Assembly (NCBI GenBank): GCA_011032825.1
Contig: JAADJZ010000018.1
Location: 744,001 to 808,000 of the forward strand
Source of the DNA: Massariosphaeria phaeospora
Taxonomy: Eukaryota; Ascomycota; Dothideomycetes; Pleosporales
Length of the DNA stretch: 64,000 nucleotides
Direction: 5' to 3'
The notes beneath the pieces are model-generated. The model was not told the origin of the DNA. It was given only the letters and a program-made list of their open reading frames with translations, and searched no databases. Each line of letters begins with the position of its first letter. The stretch's first letter is position 1. Shown in pieces: positions 36,341 to 47,659 of the stretch. The position numbers and the translations under genes were made by a program.

Positions 36341-36542
36341 GTAATAAGCTGCTACCTAGCTATACTACTTTAGCACACTACTTTTTAAAGCGCTGCTTTT
36401 ACTTTATTTTGATATTTACTTAGAATTTTAGTATTAAGCTTTGCGAAGCTGTTTTGGGCTATAGTAAGCTCTTGTTACTTAATTTAAATCTCTAATAACT
36501 GTATTAGCTTATAGAACGTTTAATACTTTAGAAAAAGAATAA

Positions 36543-36762
36543 TGTAAAGCTGTATAGCCTTATAAAGTTATTTTCTTTTTATTAATAGCTATTGTAGGCT
36601 ACAATAGGTTAGATTAGTTACGTGCAAGTTTTATAAAGTTACTCTATACAAAATTGGTACTAAGATAGTAATAATTTTTTTTACACGAATACACTATCTT
36701 TATTACTATACTATTAATTTATTTTAAGTGTTATTAATTCTACGATTAGACGCAGTCTTACA
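36543..36762 (+). repeat. 3' LTR of G1b (220 bp)
   Basis: It starts TGTAAAGC and ends CTTACA, the same length as the LTR at 4,124-4,343 and in the opposite orientation. It is preceded by the purine-rich gaaaaagaataa. The five bases after it (ttaac) are the likely target duplication. Confidence 0.85.
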
Positions 36763-36991
36763 TTAACTCTTTTAATATTAAACATTTTAACTACTTTTTT
36801 AAAACTAGAACTACTATATTTTTCTAAAGAGGAAAGTTAACTTTTGCAAGATTTACTAGTTAATATTTTAGCAAACAACTCTAGCCTAGAGAGAGAGAAA
36901 TATTCTGTTAAATAATAATAAACTAAGAAGCTGCTATTACTCTTAATTTCTTAGAGTTAGAGTAAGTTTACTATAATATTAGTTTACTCTA

Positions 36992-38835
36992 ACGTGTTTC
37001 ATTAGTAAGTCGGCCACTTTAGTGAGTCGGCTACTAAACCCCAGCGTCGCGCACGCGCAGCGACGTAGTGCAACACTACAACAAATTACTATACTATACG
37101 CAATAAGATAATATTATTCAGAAGCAGTACTACTATCTACATTCTCTATTTTTACTTTACAAGTGCAGGAATTATGCCTAATCTCGCTGCAACGGCCGCA
37201 GCGCTTCTCTGCGCGCACTCTTTTCGCAGGCGTCTCGCTGTTCTTACAACTACTACTCTTCTTTGCAGCAATTAAGTCAGATACTTTACTAACTGTTAGA
37301 GTTTTTTTAACTCGTACGTATTGCCTTTTACGGGTCTTGCGCTTTGTAAGCTTTTTAATTGCGCTTTGCATACGCGCCTGTTTCTTCTGCAGCAACACTA
37401 TATTATGCGCTATCTGCTACGCGCCTTTACTTAGCTGTCGTACCTGCTCGTTAAGAGAGCTCGCTAAGGAACCTAAGCGCTTTTGCATTCTCTGTTAAAT
37501 AAGCGTAGTCTAAGCTTTTAGCTCTTTTGCGTTGCGCAGCGTTTTCGCTTCCTATGCAGCGTCGTCGCGCTGTAGCGAAGTTGGCGTGCGCAACTTTACA
37601 TCAAGCTTCGATAACACTGCATCTAGGTCAAATAAAACTAATCCAGCGCTTCTAAACCCTGCGCGAGCGTTCTCTTTAGTAAATGTATGCTCGTAAGCAG
37701 CTTTAAAGGCTAGTAGAAAGGTTTCTTTGCTAATGTAGTAGATATAGTTGCGCGCCAAAGCTAAAATACCATCGCTATAAGAGCGCTTTAGCGGCGCGAA
37801 GCAAGCGACGTCGAGAGGCTGCAGCAAGTGCGATGAGTAAGATGGCATGCAGAGAGCAATAATCTTGTTCTCCTTGCAGTAGTCTTAGAAAGCAAGCGAG
37901 CAATAGCTCTTGTAGCCGTTAATAATAAGTAGCCTGTACGCTCTTACAGACTTTGCATGCGTATTGAAGTGTTTAAGCTAGTCAACCCCAAGATCGTTGC
38001 TCGTCTAGCTATTTGAACTAACTTAGATAACCTAGTCGCGTGGTATTCCTAGCTCAAACTAGGTAGAGATTAGAACCTTGCTAGCGAAGATAATAAAAAG
38101 TAGAATGCGCTTCCCCGTCGCGCTAACAGCTTGTATCAAAGTAGTCCATTCGCGATCGCTAGGCTGTAGTTTCTTTGCTTTTCCAGGCTTATCTAAGCTT
38201 GTTACTACGAGCTAAGACGTGATCTTGCCTATTAAAAAGCCTAATTTATTAAAGTTCTAGGTATTCTCATCAAGGATACCGTACTTCGCCTTCACCGATT
38301 GAACTAGGCTGAACTAGGGCTCGATAACTGCTAGGTCTTTGCAGGCAGCTTGCTAGCAATCGTACAGACGGCTCCATCGCGTTCGCAGCTTAGAAGTACG
38401 CTTGATAAACCTATTAACCTAGCACTTGCCAGTAGGGTTGCATCCGCGCTTTTTTAGCAGTCTATCCGCTATATCTTGTATGTGTGCCTTCGAGAGCGGT
38501 AGACCTCGTAGAGATTCGTTGAGTATACGCTGCACAATCGCCTCTTTCTCTAGTTTTGTAAAGCGCTTTGATTTCGGCTCGCAGTTGCGTTAAGGGCGTC
38601 TCCCAGCGCGTCGGTCTTAGATCGTTGATCGAGGGACTTTGTAGACTGCAGCAGCGCGCCTTTTGCTTTGAATCTGCTTAGATTGAATATCAGAGATAGC
38701 GATATATATATCGCCTTTAGTATAGGTACTTTGCGCGTTGTGTTGTTGAAACATTACGTGTTGTTGCCGCGCAGTCGCCGCGCCGGTGTTTAGTGGCCAA
38801 CTTACTAAGGTAGCCGACTTACTAATGAAACACGT
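36992..38835 (-). mobile_element. Fot1/pogo-type element (1,844 bp), least mutated copy
   Basis: The ends are acgtgtttcat plus two 17-bp units (tagtaagtcggccactt, tagtgagtcggctacta) on the left and the inverse on the right, with TA at 36,990-36,991 and 38,836-38,837. The G+C content is visibly higher than its surroundings and many CA/TG dinucleotides remain, so it is among the younger insertions. It holds one transposase frame from 38,754 to 37,114. Confidence 0.9.
37114..38754 (-). pseudogene. Fot1/pogo-type transposase, full-length frame with in-frame stops
   Basis: Counting from the ATG at complement 38,752-38,754 to the stop at 37,114 gives 547 codons with no frameshift, the usual Fot1 length, but about 15 internal TAG/TAA codons, mostly at Trp or Gln positions. 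In order: KEAIVQRILNESLRGLPLSK (interdomain linker), RWSRLYD, NFNKLGFLIGKI (first catalytic Asp changed to Asn), and LLIINGYKSY near 37,900 (second Asp changed to Asn, both His changed to Tyr). Then come SSHLLQPLDVACF (third Asp kept), SKLDVKLRTPT, a basic region, and a C-terminal knuckle CGRCSEIRHNSCTC. Two of three catalytic residues are lost. Confidence 0.88.
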
Positions 38836-38837
38836 TA

Positions 38838-40014
38838 TAAGATTAAAATAGTGCTATACAAAGTATAGCAGGCAAAGAGCTACCTAGTAGCAAAAAGCTA
38901 AGCTAGAATACATTGCTATAGTAAACAACTGCTTTTAGAGAAGTATACTTAAACTATGCAATAGCTAGTATAGAAACCTATAGTTCCTAGTTAAAAAAAA
39001 AGAACGCTAGATACTGTATTATTAACAGTGCTTAAGCTATTAATAAAGTAACAATCTAATATGCTAACTTTCTACTATTTACTAATAAGCTCTTAGAGCG
39101 TTTTACTAGGTGCAAGATTTTCTCTTTTATAAATTTCTTTTTTAGATATAATTAAATTACCTTGCATAGAAAAAGTTGGAATATAATAGCTTTCTAAATA
39201 CTTACTAGTTTAGTTTGCTACTATACTATAGTTATAGGATGCACTAACTTAGTAGCGTATTTCTAGAAAATTATAATAAAAATCCTTTAGAATTACTAGC
39301 TAGATACTATGCCTTTTATTAACAATATTACTTTAGGTAGCCTAAAGAACAACTACAGCAGCGTAGAGGTATTTCTTAAAATCTAGCAACTAAATTAAGT
39401 ACTTTTAGATATAGAGCTTACTTTAGCAACTATTTCTAGTAAAAAAATACTACTAGAGAATAACTTAACTTAGCGTTGTTAGCTACAAGGTTACTCTAGA
39501 TAGCTAATACTCTAATTAGACTAAAGTTATAAAGATTCTTGCTTAGCTAGAATATAAAAATCTAAAGAAAGTTTAAATATTTGTTAGCCTTGCTATATAC
39601 TATTGTATTTAAGTCTTTTACTTTACTATTGTCGCGAAACTACTATTTATGCTGCTTAAGAATAATATAGAATAGATTTAGAGTAACCTATATTGCAAAG
39701 CTATACAAACTATTAAGTATACTATAACTATAGCGCTAGCACTTATAACTATTAACTATTTAAGTAAGCTAATAGTTTTCTTATCTATAGATAGTAGTAG
39801 CAAAAGTACTAGCGCAGTTTTTAAATAGAGAATAGAGAATAATAAGTAATACCTAATTTAGTTTAATAGCACTATGTAGTTTAAAGCAAAGGCACTTTAG
39901 TATTTTATAGAGCTAGAATACAAAGTAGTTCTCTAAGCGCTTAAAAACATCTAAACTTAGCTATATAGTATTTACTTTACTATTAAAACTAACGCGTAGA
40001 CTTTAATCGCGTAG
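38838..40014 (+). pseudogene. Gypsy RT and RNase H remnant, G3
   Basis: The plus strand reads MPFINNITLGSLKNNY at 39,309-39,356 (family: FIDDIxxxxPKxxY, so the catalytic Asp-Asp is Asn-Asn), followed by an LVDIExTLATIS-type helix. Near 39,780 an RNase H starts with LSIDSSSKSTSAVFKQ, continuing to IELEYKVVL and IYFTIKTNAQTLIAQIN near 39,915-40,020. This RNase H style (VDSSxxGxGAVL ... ExDAxxLxxxxN) is that of a fungal Gypsy clade other than the chromodomain type seen elsewhere in the window. Confidence 0.68.
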
Positions 40015-40019
40015 ATTAA

Positions 40020-40530
40020 TGTTACAAACAGAAACGATACTAGGTATCGTAGACTAAGCAACAACGTAAAAAAGTTGTTAAAGCTCGCAGGTTTGCAAAA
40101 TAGAAGTACGAAGACGCGCGAAGCAGAATTAAGTTAGCAGTTACGTAACAGCGCTTAGTCTTAGCAAACTAAGTAAAACAACGCTTAGTCTTGGCAAACT
40201 AAGCAGAACTACGCTTAGAGTGTTTAGAGCGCTTAAGCTAAGCACACTAAGTAGGCAAAGCAAAACGCTTTTAGCAAAGAATTATAGAACTATATAGATT
40301 AGCAAGATTTTCTTTATAGTTTCAATTCTTTGTAGTTAATTCTTCTAAGTACATTTTATACATAGATTAAATCTATAGGCAACAAATTGTTACTTTGTTA
40401 TTCTATTCGAGATAGAATTGAGATTGTTTCTTTTTGTTGTTATTAAGCTCTTTAAATACAGAACAATTTCTTAGAAAAATCTTTAAGTCCGATTACAATT
40501 ACCGTTAGTAAAAGAACACTTTTAATAACA
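40020..40530 (+). repeat. 5' LTR of G4a (511 bp)
   Basis: TGTTACAAACAG to CTTTTAATAACA. It matches the solo LTR at 14,587-15,088 and the LTR at 61,833-62,333, both in opposite orientation. The middle carries a cluster of gcttagt/actaagc motifs (about 40,155-40,255). Confidence 0.85.
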
Positions 40531-41516
40531 CTTTAACTACTTTAGATTTGAAACTAAAACAACATGACAACTTTAGCAAGCTTAGGTAAAAGTAGTGCAA
40601 AAGCACTACAACGCACCGCAGCAATAGTATTAGCAAAGCAAGCTAGCTAGATCAAATTAATAAGCGAGCAGAAAAGCGAACTATTAGAAACAATTGCGAT
40701 TTTAAAGAGTTAAAAAACTAGTAGTGCTGCAAAAGCACCGTCTTTAGAGAAATATAGCAAAGAAAAAAAAACGTTACAATTATTTCTTACAAATATCAAC
40801 TTCTACTGCCAATATTATGCAACAAGTTTTTTAACGAAATAAAACAAAATCTTTGCAGCTAAAATGCACATAAAACAACGCAGCAGAATAGTTTTAACTA
40901 TACGCAAACGATTATGTTAAAAGTAATAGCAAGCAAAAAATAAAGCGAAACACGCAACGCATTTTTAAAAATTAAAAATTGTTTAAAAAAAAGCTTTACA
41001 CGATCTACGAGAAAGTAAACAAAACACAATAAGTAATAAACAAACTTAAACTACTACAACAAAAAAAATTTCTAAGTAAATACACAATTAAGTTTAAAAA
41101 AATTTAGGCTAAAGTAGATAACGTAGAAAAACGCAGCTTATGCAAGTTTTACTACGCAAAGTTAAAAAAACATGTAAAAAATAAAATTAGTTAAAACAAA
41201 AAACTTAAAAAACTTAGAAAGTTAATTAAAACTGCGGTACAAATTAACAACTAACTATAACAGCAATAGCAAAAACGTAAGTTTACAATTAAACTATACA
41301 TACGCCTAGTAGCTACGATTAAAAAAACCTATTACTACGACCTAATAGATATCGACAGCGTTAAACAAATTTAAAACAACAAGCTACTATAAAAGCCGTT
41401 TACTAAAAGAAACGCTGCTTTAACAAGACAATACTTTTAAGACAAATTGTTTAAAAAAAACGCTAAAAGCGTAACAACAACAAAGCATGTTTTTAATGCA
41501 GCAAAGTAGAACACTT

Positions 41517-41804
41517 TGAAAGAAGATCGCCTAGAAAAGCAGGTTCTAGATAAAGAATGTAATGAATTCGATAGAGTTTATCTACAGCGCGGACAAGAGA
41601 GCTCTATATACTTTATAGTTAGTTAGCTTCCAAAGCACCTGCGGAGCGCTTTCGAAGGCTATGTAAAGACTCAATACCGCAAGGCCTTCGTTAACTAGAA
41701 ACTAGCGAGGCTTTTCTAGGTATCGTCGAAGCTGTTACGTACAGTGTTAATAGCTACTAAAGTTCTACGACTAAAGCAATTTATAGAGCTTTCAGCCTAT
41801 TACA
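41517..41804 (-). repeat. 3' LTR of G5 (288 bp)
   Basis: In element orientation TGTAATAGGCTGAAAGC to TTTCA. It is next to the purine-rich tract at 41,805-41,820 and keeps more CA/TG than the interior. Confidence 0.9.
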
Positions 41805-41869
41805 TAAGCTTTCTTTTTAATCTGTAGCAATTTACTTACTTTGTTAGCATCTTAGCGTTCTTTCTAAAG

Positions 41870-44800
41870 GCGTGCCGTTTTAAAAGTCTTTTGGCAATTT
41901 TCCATCGGCGTCCTAGTAGGCTGCCGAAAATTCTTGCTAAGTAGATAAAGCTTTTGTGTTTTCAAGTTCTAGCGCTAGTTTCTATGTAGGCTAGTTATAG
42001 CTAGTTTATTTAACCTAATATTCTAGCTTTCGGCTTTTTTTGACTTTTTTCTAGCGCTCGCTTGTAATGCGCTTGACTAGCTATTCTTGCTCGCTTTCTA
42101 CGGTAACGCTTCTTAGGCGCTAATCAAACACTGTCTAGCTTTCTAAAGAATTGTCTGCTGCGAGTCTAAGCTTATTTATTAGAAATGTTAGATTTATCTT
42201 AGAAAGTGTGTTTAAAACTACGTTGCCTAAAGACTTAACTTGTAAAACTATATATTTGCTATTTTTCTAGTCTAGTTTCTTGCTTAGGCGCCTATTAGAA
42301 ATGTGTTTTTTGTATTGCAACTACACTTTATCTTCTACTCGAAGCAGCGGCGCCTTTTTTCTATGTCAATTTGCTTATTTTTTTTGCTCTTATTAGGCCT
42401 CCGCCATAGCAGCTTGCGCGAAGTTGATAACTTTTTTTATTTTTTTAGCTATTTCTGCTGCGCTTCGCTAAGAGTCTAAAGTTGCCTAGTAGAGCGTATC
42501 CGCTCTTTTCTTTGCTCGAAGCTAGATTGAGTCTATCTCGTAACTATGCTAGAGAAAAAAAAAGCTTACTTTTGTTAACACTGCTTCTCGCTTTTAGATT
42601 GCGATTTGTACAATAGAGCATAGCTGCGCTTAGTTTTTCTAGTCCCAATTCACAAACGGCCTTAAAATAGTTTTAATTGTTAAATTTGCTTTTTTTATAG
42701 CTTTGTTAGTTTCTAGGTAGAAAGCTATAGATAGTTGCTTTACAATTTTAAGCTTTTTGCAAAGCGTTTTCTAGAATTCACTTACAAATTGTGCTTTTTA
42801 GTTAAAAACAATAGCGTTAAAGAGCTAGTAGTAGGCTACTACTCTTTCGATAAATACCTTTGCTACAGTTGCTGCGTTAATTTTCGCTATAGAGATCAAG
42901 ATTATATCCTTGCTTAATTAGTTTGTAATAACTAGTAGATTTGTGCACTTTTTGCTTTTTAGCAGGTTAGTAATAAAGTTTATAAAGAGTTCTTTCTAAA
43001 TTCTGTCCAGAACGAAGAGCGAGCGAAGAAAACTACTTTTTATTTTCTGCTATAGTTTTGCTCGTCTACATGCATCGCAGTTGGCAATGTACTATCAAAT
43101 GTCCAAGCTTATCTCTAGCTAAAAGAAATTTCTTTTGAGAATATTGTAAGTGTTCTTTTTGCTAAGATGCCTTGCGATAGGCGAGTCGTAGGCTCCGAAA
43201 ATTAATCTAGTGCGCAGTTGATACGTTTTTGGCACTTATTTCTTTTTTTAATAGAAAAGCGCGTCGTTTTTAACAGCGCAATCTGCTAAAGACGCTTTTA
43301 ATTAAAGGCTTAAAAAAAACTTCCTACAAGTACTTTTTTTAGTTTAGCTTTCTTTTACGGCCTCTAAGGCTTTCTAGTACAAATCGTTTTCTCAAACTTC
43401 TCTATTTTAAAGTTCATCTAAAAACAGCTTTTTTGCATTATCCTTAGAATTGTTTTTCGTGCTAGCATTTTTTTCCTGTTTAGCAGCATTTTATCTAGAA
43501 CCCGCAGCATTCTGCTCTTTAAAGCTTTTACTTTTAATCTAGAAAGAAATATTTTGCTTTAAAGCTTTTGCTACATTTGTTTTGTAGAAGGCATCGAGCC
43601 TACTAGCAAGTACATTTAGCGTTGGAATTGAGGTGCTATAGAGCGGGAACGCGCGGATTACGCCTAGAGTTTTTTTTGTAATGTTATCCTCGTTTAACAC
43701 ACTAGTTAGTTTGAGAAGTTAAAATTTACAGCTTTTCAGCTAAACATCGTTCTAGTTTTAAAAAAGATTCTGCTCTTTTTGTAAAAAAGCGTTTGCTTTT
43801 TTATTAGCTGCCCTAGGGCAGTACACAAACTCTAGATTGTATTTAAAAAAAATGTTCGCTTAGCGGACATGTTGCTCTGTTAGTAACCTCGCTGTAGTAA
43901 AGTACAAAAAGTTTTTGTAATTAGTGTAAACTGTAATTTTCAGCACTGCTTTAAGCTTCGCTTTTTATTTAGTAATGCATTTAATTACTGCTAATAATTT
44001 CTTGTTGTGAATAGTGTAGTTAGACTTTGCAAGTAACATTTTAGCAAAGTAGTAAGCTACTGCTTGCTACAAGTTGTTCTTTGCTTTTTAGAGAAGCGCT
44101 TTTTTAGTAGCTATTTCCAAAGCGTTCGCTTTAATAGCGGTCTCTAAATCGAAGTCAAAATAGGCTAATAACGGCCTAGATATGAACTTTTTTTTAAGCG
44201 TGTCAAACGCTTTTTGTTGTTTAAGCTCTTAACGAAATTCGACGCTTTTTTTTGTTAACTCTGTTAGTAAAAAAACAATTACAAAAAAAGCGCAAATAAA
44301 CTGCTAGTAAAAGTTTGCAAAACTAACAAAGCTTTGTACTTCTTTAACTAAAGCTAAAGCCTTTTATTTAAAAATCGCGCGGACTTTTTCTAGATTCATG
44401 CTAATTTCCTTGCCTACCTCGATAATAAAACTAAAGTATTTAGTTTTAGTTACTTTAAACTTGCATTTCTTAATATCGAGTTGTAACCTCGCTTTTTTTA
44501 ACTTGTTAACAACTTTTTTAACACGTCGCTAGTAGTTCTTTTAAAAACTTCTAAAGTAGATAAGTACATTATCTAAGTATGCAAAGGCGTTAACGTTAAT
44601 GTAATTACGCAAAGTGTAGTTAATAAACTACTAGAACGTACTCGAAGCGTTAGCAAGGCTAAATAGGCAAACTATCTATTTGTACAATCTAAATCTTGTA
44701 CAAAAAGCCGTTTTTTACTTGTTTTCTTTAGCAATTTGAACTTTGTAAAAGGCCTAGATAACGTCTAGCTTAGTAAACTATTTAGCCTAGCTAATCTAAT

Positions 44801-45700
44801 TCAAGGTTTCGTAAATTAAAGGCAGCGAGTATTGGTTTTTTTTCGTAATAGCGTTAAGCGCTCGATAGTCTACGCAAAAGCGTAGCTTTCTACTAGATTT
44901 CTTTGCAAACAACACTAGCGCTTCAGCCTAAAAGCAACTTACTCTAATAAACCTGCGATTTAAATGCGCGGTAAGCTGCTTTTGCAAGACTAATAGTTCG
45001 TTTTTAAACATGTTATACAAAGGTCCTTATAAGACCTCTGCTTTTTTCTCGTCCTTTTTAATTAGTTTAATGCCGTGGTCTATTAGGCTTTGGTAAGAAA
45101 ATAATTTGTTAGCCTTAAACTGCATAAACGCTGTATACTAATCTTTTATCTAGTTAAGCAGCGTTAGGCGTAGGTTAACTACTACTTTAGTTTAAAAAGC
45201 TTTCTAGATGTTCGCTATAGACGCAGCGAAGATTTTAACGCTAAAGTTCTTTTTCTTAAACTGCTGCATTATTATTCTGAACGCGGCTGCGAACACCTGC
45301 TAAGGCTTCTGTCTAGGCTTTTTTTTTTCTTAGCTCCGCACGCGTGTTCTAGTTGAATAGATAAAAATTAATTTTTTTGCCAAAGCTAGCGTTACCTAGC
45401 TTCCGTCTATTTATAGGCGCCTTAGAATAATATTATATTTGTTATTCTTAGTTATAACGTACGCTTAAACTGTTTGTTCGTACTTGTTTAGGTTTATTGT
45501 AAACTAAGCAGCTTCTGTAACTTTAACGACTTATTCGCTAATGCCTACTACAAGCTTTTCTTTTATCGAAATACGCAGAAAACAGTTTTTTTTACAAAAC
45601 TTTTTGCTAACAAGACTATAAGTAGTGCACCCGAAGTCGAGCATTGCTAAAGCAAAAATAGATTAATTAATAATTGCATGTACTGTAAGTAGTTTCTCGT
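41870..45700 (-). pseudogene. Gypsy pol remnant, G5
   Basis: Minus strand, from right to left. The protease shows ALAMLDFGC near 45,640 (family LxDSGC). The RT shows [18 protein letters not shown] at about 44,815-44,885, all typical residues kept, and the catalytic block AYLDNVLIYF at 44,556-44,585. There the first Asp (after A) survives and the second (after T) has become Asn. RNase H and integrase regions follow but are hard to read. A chromodomain near 41,980-42,080 reads KLEY*VK*TSYNQPT, for LEYLVKWxGYxxxTWEP with both Trp lost. This is a chromodomain-bearing Gypsy. Confidence 0.8.
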
Positions 45701-45749
45701 TCGGCTAGCGCTAGCGAAACTTTAGAAACTTATTTAATAAAGAAACCGT

Positions 45750-47160
45750 GTTCTTTTTCTACTACTTTTAACTGCGCTTTTGGTTAGGAGTGTCTAGTTT
45801 TTCGAGTTTTTAAACTTAAAGACCTTTTCAACTTTTGCTATTGTCTTAACTAGTTTAAAAGTTGCTTTTTAAGTTGTAGCGAGTTTCTTTAAAGCTGCGA
45901 GCTTACATTTATTAAACATGTAAGTTACTAAACTACATTAGAAGCAAAAGTAATTCTTTTGTTGTTTCGTTATTTCTGCGTTGTTTGCCTATTTGGCTTG
46001 CTTTTTTTTCTTGTTGTTAGTAGCTGCGCGGACTGCCTAGGTAGCAGCTTTAGTTGCTAGCTTTTAGTCTATAGCCTCTGTGTTGCTTATTAATTAATTT
46101 AGTACTATCTGCTACTAGTTGTTTGCCTTCGCGCGGTTTAGGTTTTTTTTAATCTAGGTAACTCGTTTTATTAAGTCTTAAAGTTGCTATGCTAGAGAAA
46201 CGATAACGCTAACTATTTTATTCTATAGATTAGCGCGAAGCTTTGCTTTGTACTAGTTCTTTAATGTAGCTACGTTGCCTGTTATTTTTGCGTCGTACGC
46301 AAAGCGCATGAATTTCTTATTGTACTTTTAAAAGAACATTTTTTTCTGCCTAAAAGCGAAGAGTTGGTTGAGCGCTTTCTGCGCTCGCATGTGGTTTTGG
46401 TAGTGCCTATTAAAGTACTCTTAAAACTCCTTTGCCGTTTCGTTATAGTGTTTTTAATACTAGGCGAGTTTAGTAGTAGCTGCTTGCTTTATTAGGCAGT
46501 TGTAGATGTAGCCGCATAAGTTCCTAATTAGGTTCTTGTTATTAAGCATTTTGTTTTCTACTTAGACTTTAAACTGTCTATAGTCTAACCTTGTTTTGTT
46601 GAACTAGGCTAGGTTAGGCATTTTGTTGCGCTTTGTAATTAGCGTAGAAGCTTTTGAGATACTAAAGAGAGTTAGCGATGTTGCTAGCGCAGCTCTCTTT
46701 TCTTTCTAGAGAATTCAAACCTAATTTTGCAGTATTTCAATAAGTGCCTAAACTCTTGCACTCTCGTTATTAACTAGCTGCTTAGAATTCAAAAGTCCTG
46801 CGAGAACTAGCTTTGTTGCTAGTAGCTAATCGTTTGTTACTTTTCTAAGTAGTTTTATTACGAGTTTCGCAACGAATATCTTCGTATATGTAGCTTCCGC
46901 TGCATTAAAACAAATCTCTCGAGTTTCTACATTAATTCTGTCGTTGTTTATTAGCTCTTGTAGAGCTTCTTTAATTGCTTTGCTACTTTAGCTTTCGCTT
47001 TCTAGCCTGCGGGCTTCTACAACTAGCATCTAAATATACTCATCCTAAGTGCCGTCTATTGTAGCGATTTAGTTTTAAAAACTTTTTTCGCTGCGTCGTA
47101 GAGTTTCTTGGAAGTTGCTTTTAACTTTTAAAAGTGTTGTACTCTTTAAAGATCTTACGA
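45750..47160 (-). pseudogene. Gypsy gag remnant with zinc knuckle, G5
   Basis: It lies between the 5' LTR and protease on the minus strand. The zinc knuckle at complement 45,905-45,946 reads CF*CSLVTYMFNKC, keeping CX2CX4HX4C spacing with His changed to Tyr. Flanking residues are Lys-rich. The capsid part near 46,200-46,650 is full of stops and was not aligned further. Confidence 0.7.
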
Positions 47161-47192
47161 TCTTCACTGCGTAGAGATTAATTAAATTTAAA

Positions 47193-47480
47193 TAAAAAGA
47201 AATCGCCTAGAAAGGCAGGTTCTAGATAAAGAATGTAATAAATTTGATAGAGTCTATCTACAGCGCGGACAAAAGAGCTTTATATACTTTATAGTTAGTT
47301 AGCTTCTAGAGCACCTGCGGAGCGCTTTTGAAAGCTATGTAAAAACCTAATACCGCAAAGCCTTCGTTAACTAGAAACTAGCGAGGCTTTTCTAGGTATT
47401 GTCGAAGCTGTTACGTACAGTGTTAATAGCTACTAAAGTTCTACGACCAAGGCAATTCATAGAGCTTTCAGCCTATTACA
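47193..47480 (-). repeat. 5' LTR of G5 (288 bp)
   Basis: The partner of 41,517-41,804. The differences seen by eye are C/T or G/A, for example cgatagagttta versus tgatagagtcta. Confidence 0.9.
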
Positions 47481-47659
47481 CACTTTTGCAAAAACTACTT
47501 AAAAACACAATAAAAAGTAGCAAGCGCGCAAGCTGCTACTATTGCTATAGTTTAACTACAGTAAGTAGCTACACTATACCTAAAAAACTTCGAAAAATCA
47601 AAAAACAATTAGTTTTAAATAGAAAGTTTTAAAGACTTTACAGAACTAATAAATAAAAA

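Larger units (their letters stand above)
20604..36762 (+). mobile_element. Gypsy retrotransposon G1b with four nested DNA transposons
   Basis: The same Gypsy family as G1a, on the plus strand. Its own sequence is 20,604-20,754, 22,587-23,298, 28,195-28,277, 30,127-33,272 and 35,105-36,762. Each gap is filled by a DNA transposon with a TA duplication, and the Gypsy coding sequence resumes exactly across each gap when compared with G1a. It carries the end of protease, RT, RNase H, integrase, a chromodomain, a second downstream reading frame, a purine-rich tract (gaaaaagaataa) and the 3' LTR at 36,543-36,762. The 5' LTR, gag and most of the protease are missing on the left. Confidence 0.82.
36763..40019 (+). 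mobile_element. Gypsy retrotransposon remnant G3
   Basis: Its own sequence is 36,763-36,991 and 38,836-40,019. It is bordered on the left by the G1b 3' LTR, interrupted by a Fot1/pogo element, and on the right cut by the insertion of G4a (first base of target duplication attaa at 40,015). Only part of pol is visible. It belongs to a different Gypsy clade from G1, G4 and G5, judged by its RT and RNase H motifs. No LTR of its own is seen. Confidence 0.68.
41517..47480 (-). mobile_element. Gypsy retrotransposon G5, complete with both LTRs (5,964 bp)
   Basis: The two LTRs (41,517-41,804 and 47,193-47,480) have equal length and differ mainly by transitions. The target duplication cactt is exact on both sides. 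In element orientation: 5' LTR, gag with zinc knuckle, protease, RT, RNase H, integrase, chromodomain, purine-rich aaaaagaaagctta, 3' LTR. It is inserted in G4a gag. The interior is decayed by RIP-type stops. A related truncated element (G6) lies at 50,565-52,510. Confidence 0.9.

Noticed and set aside
37163..37498. Plus-strand open frame of 111 codons
   Set aside because: Antisense to the recognisable C-terminal end of the transposase at 37,114-38,754.
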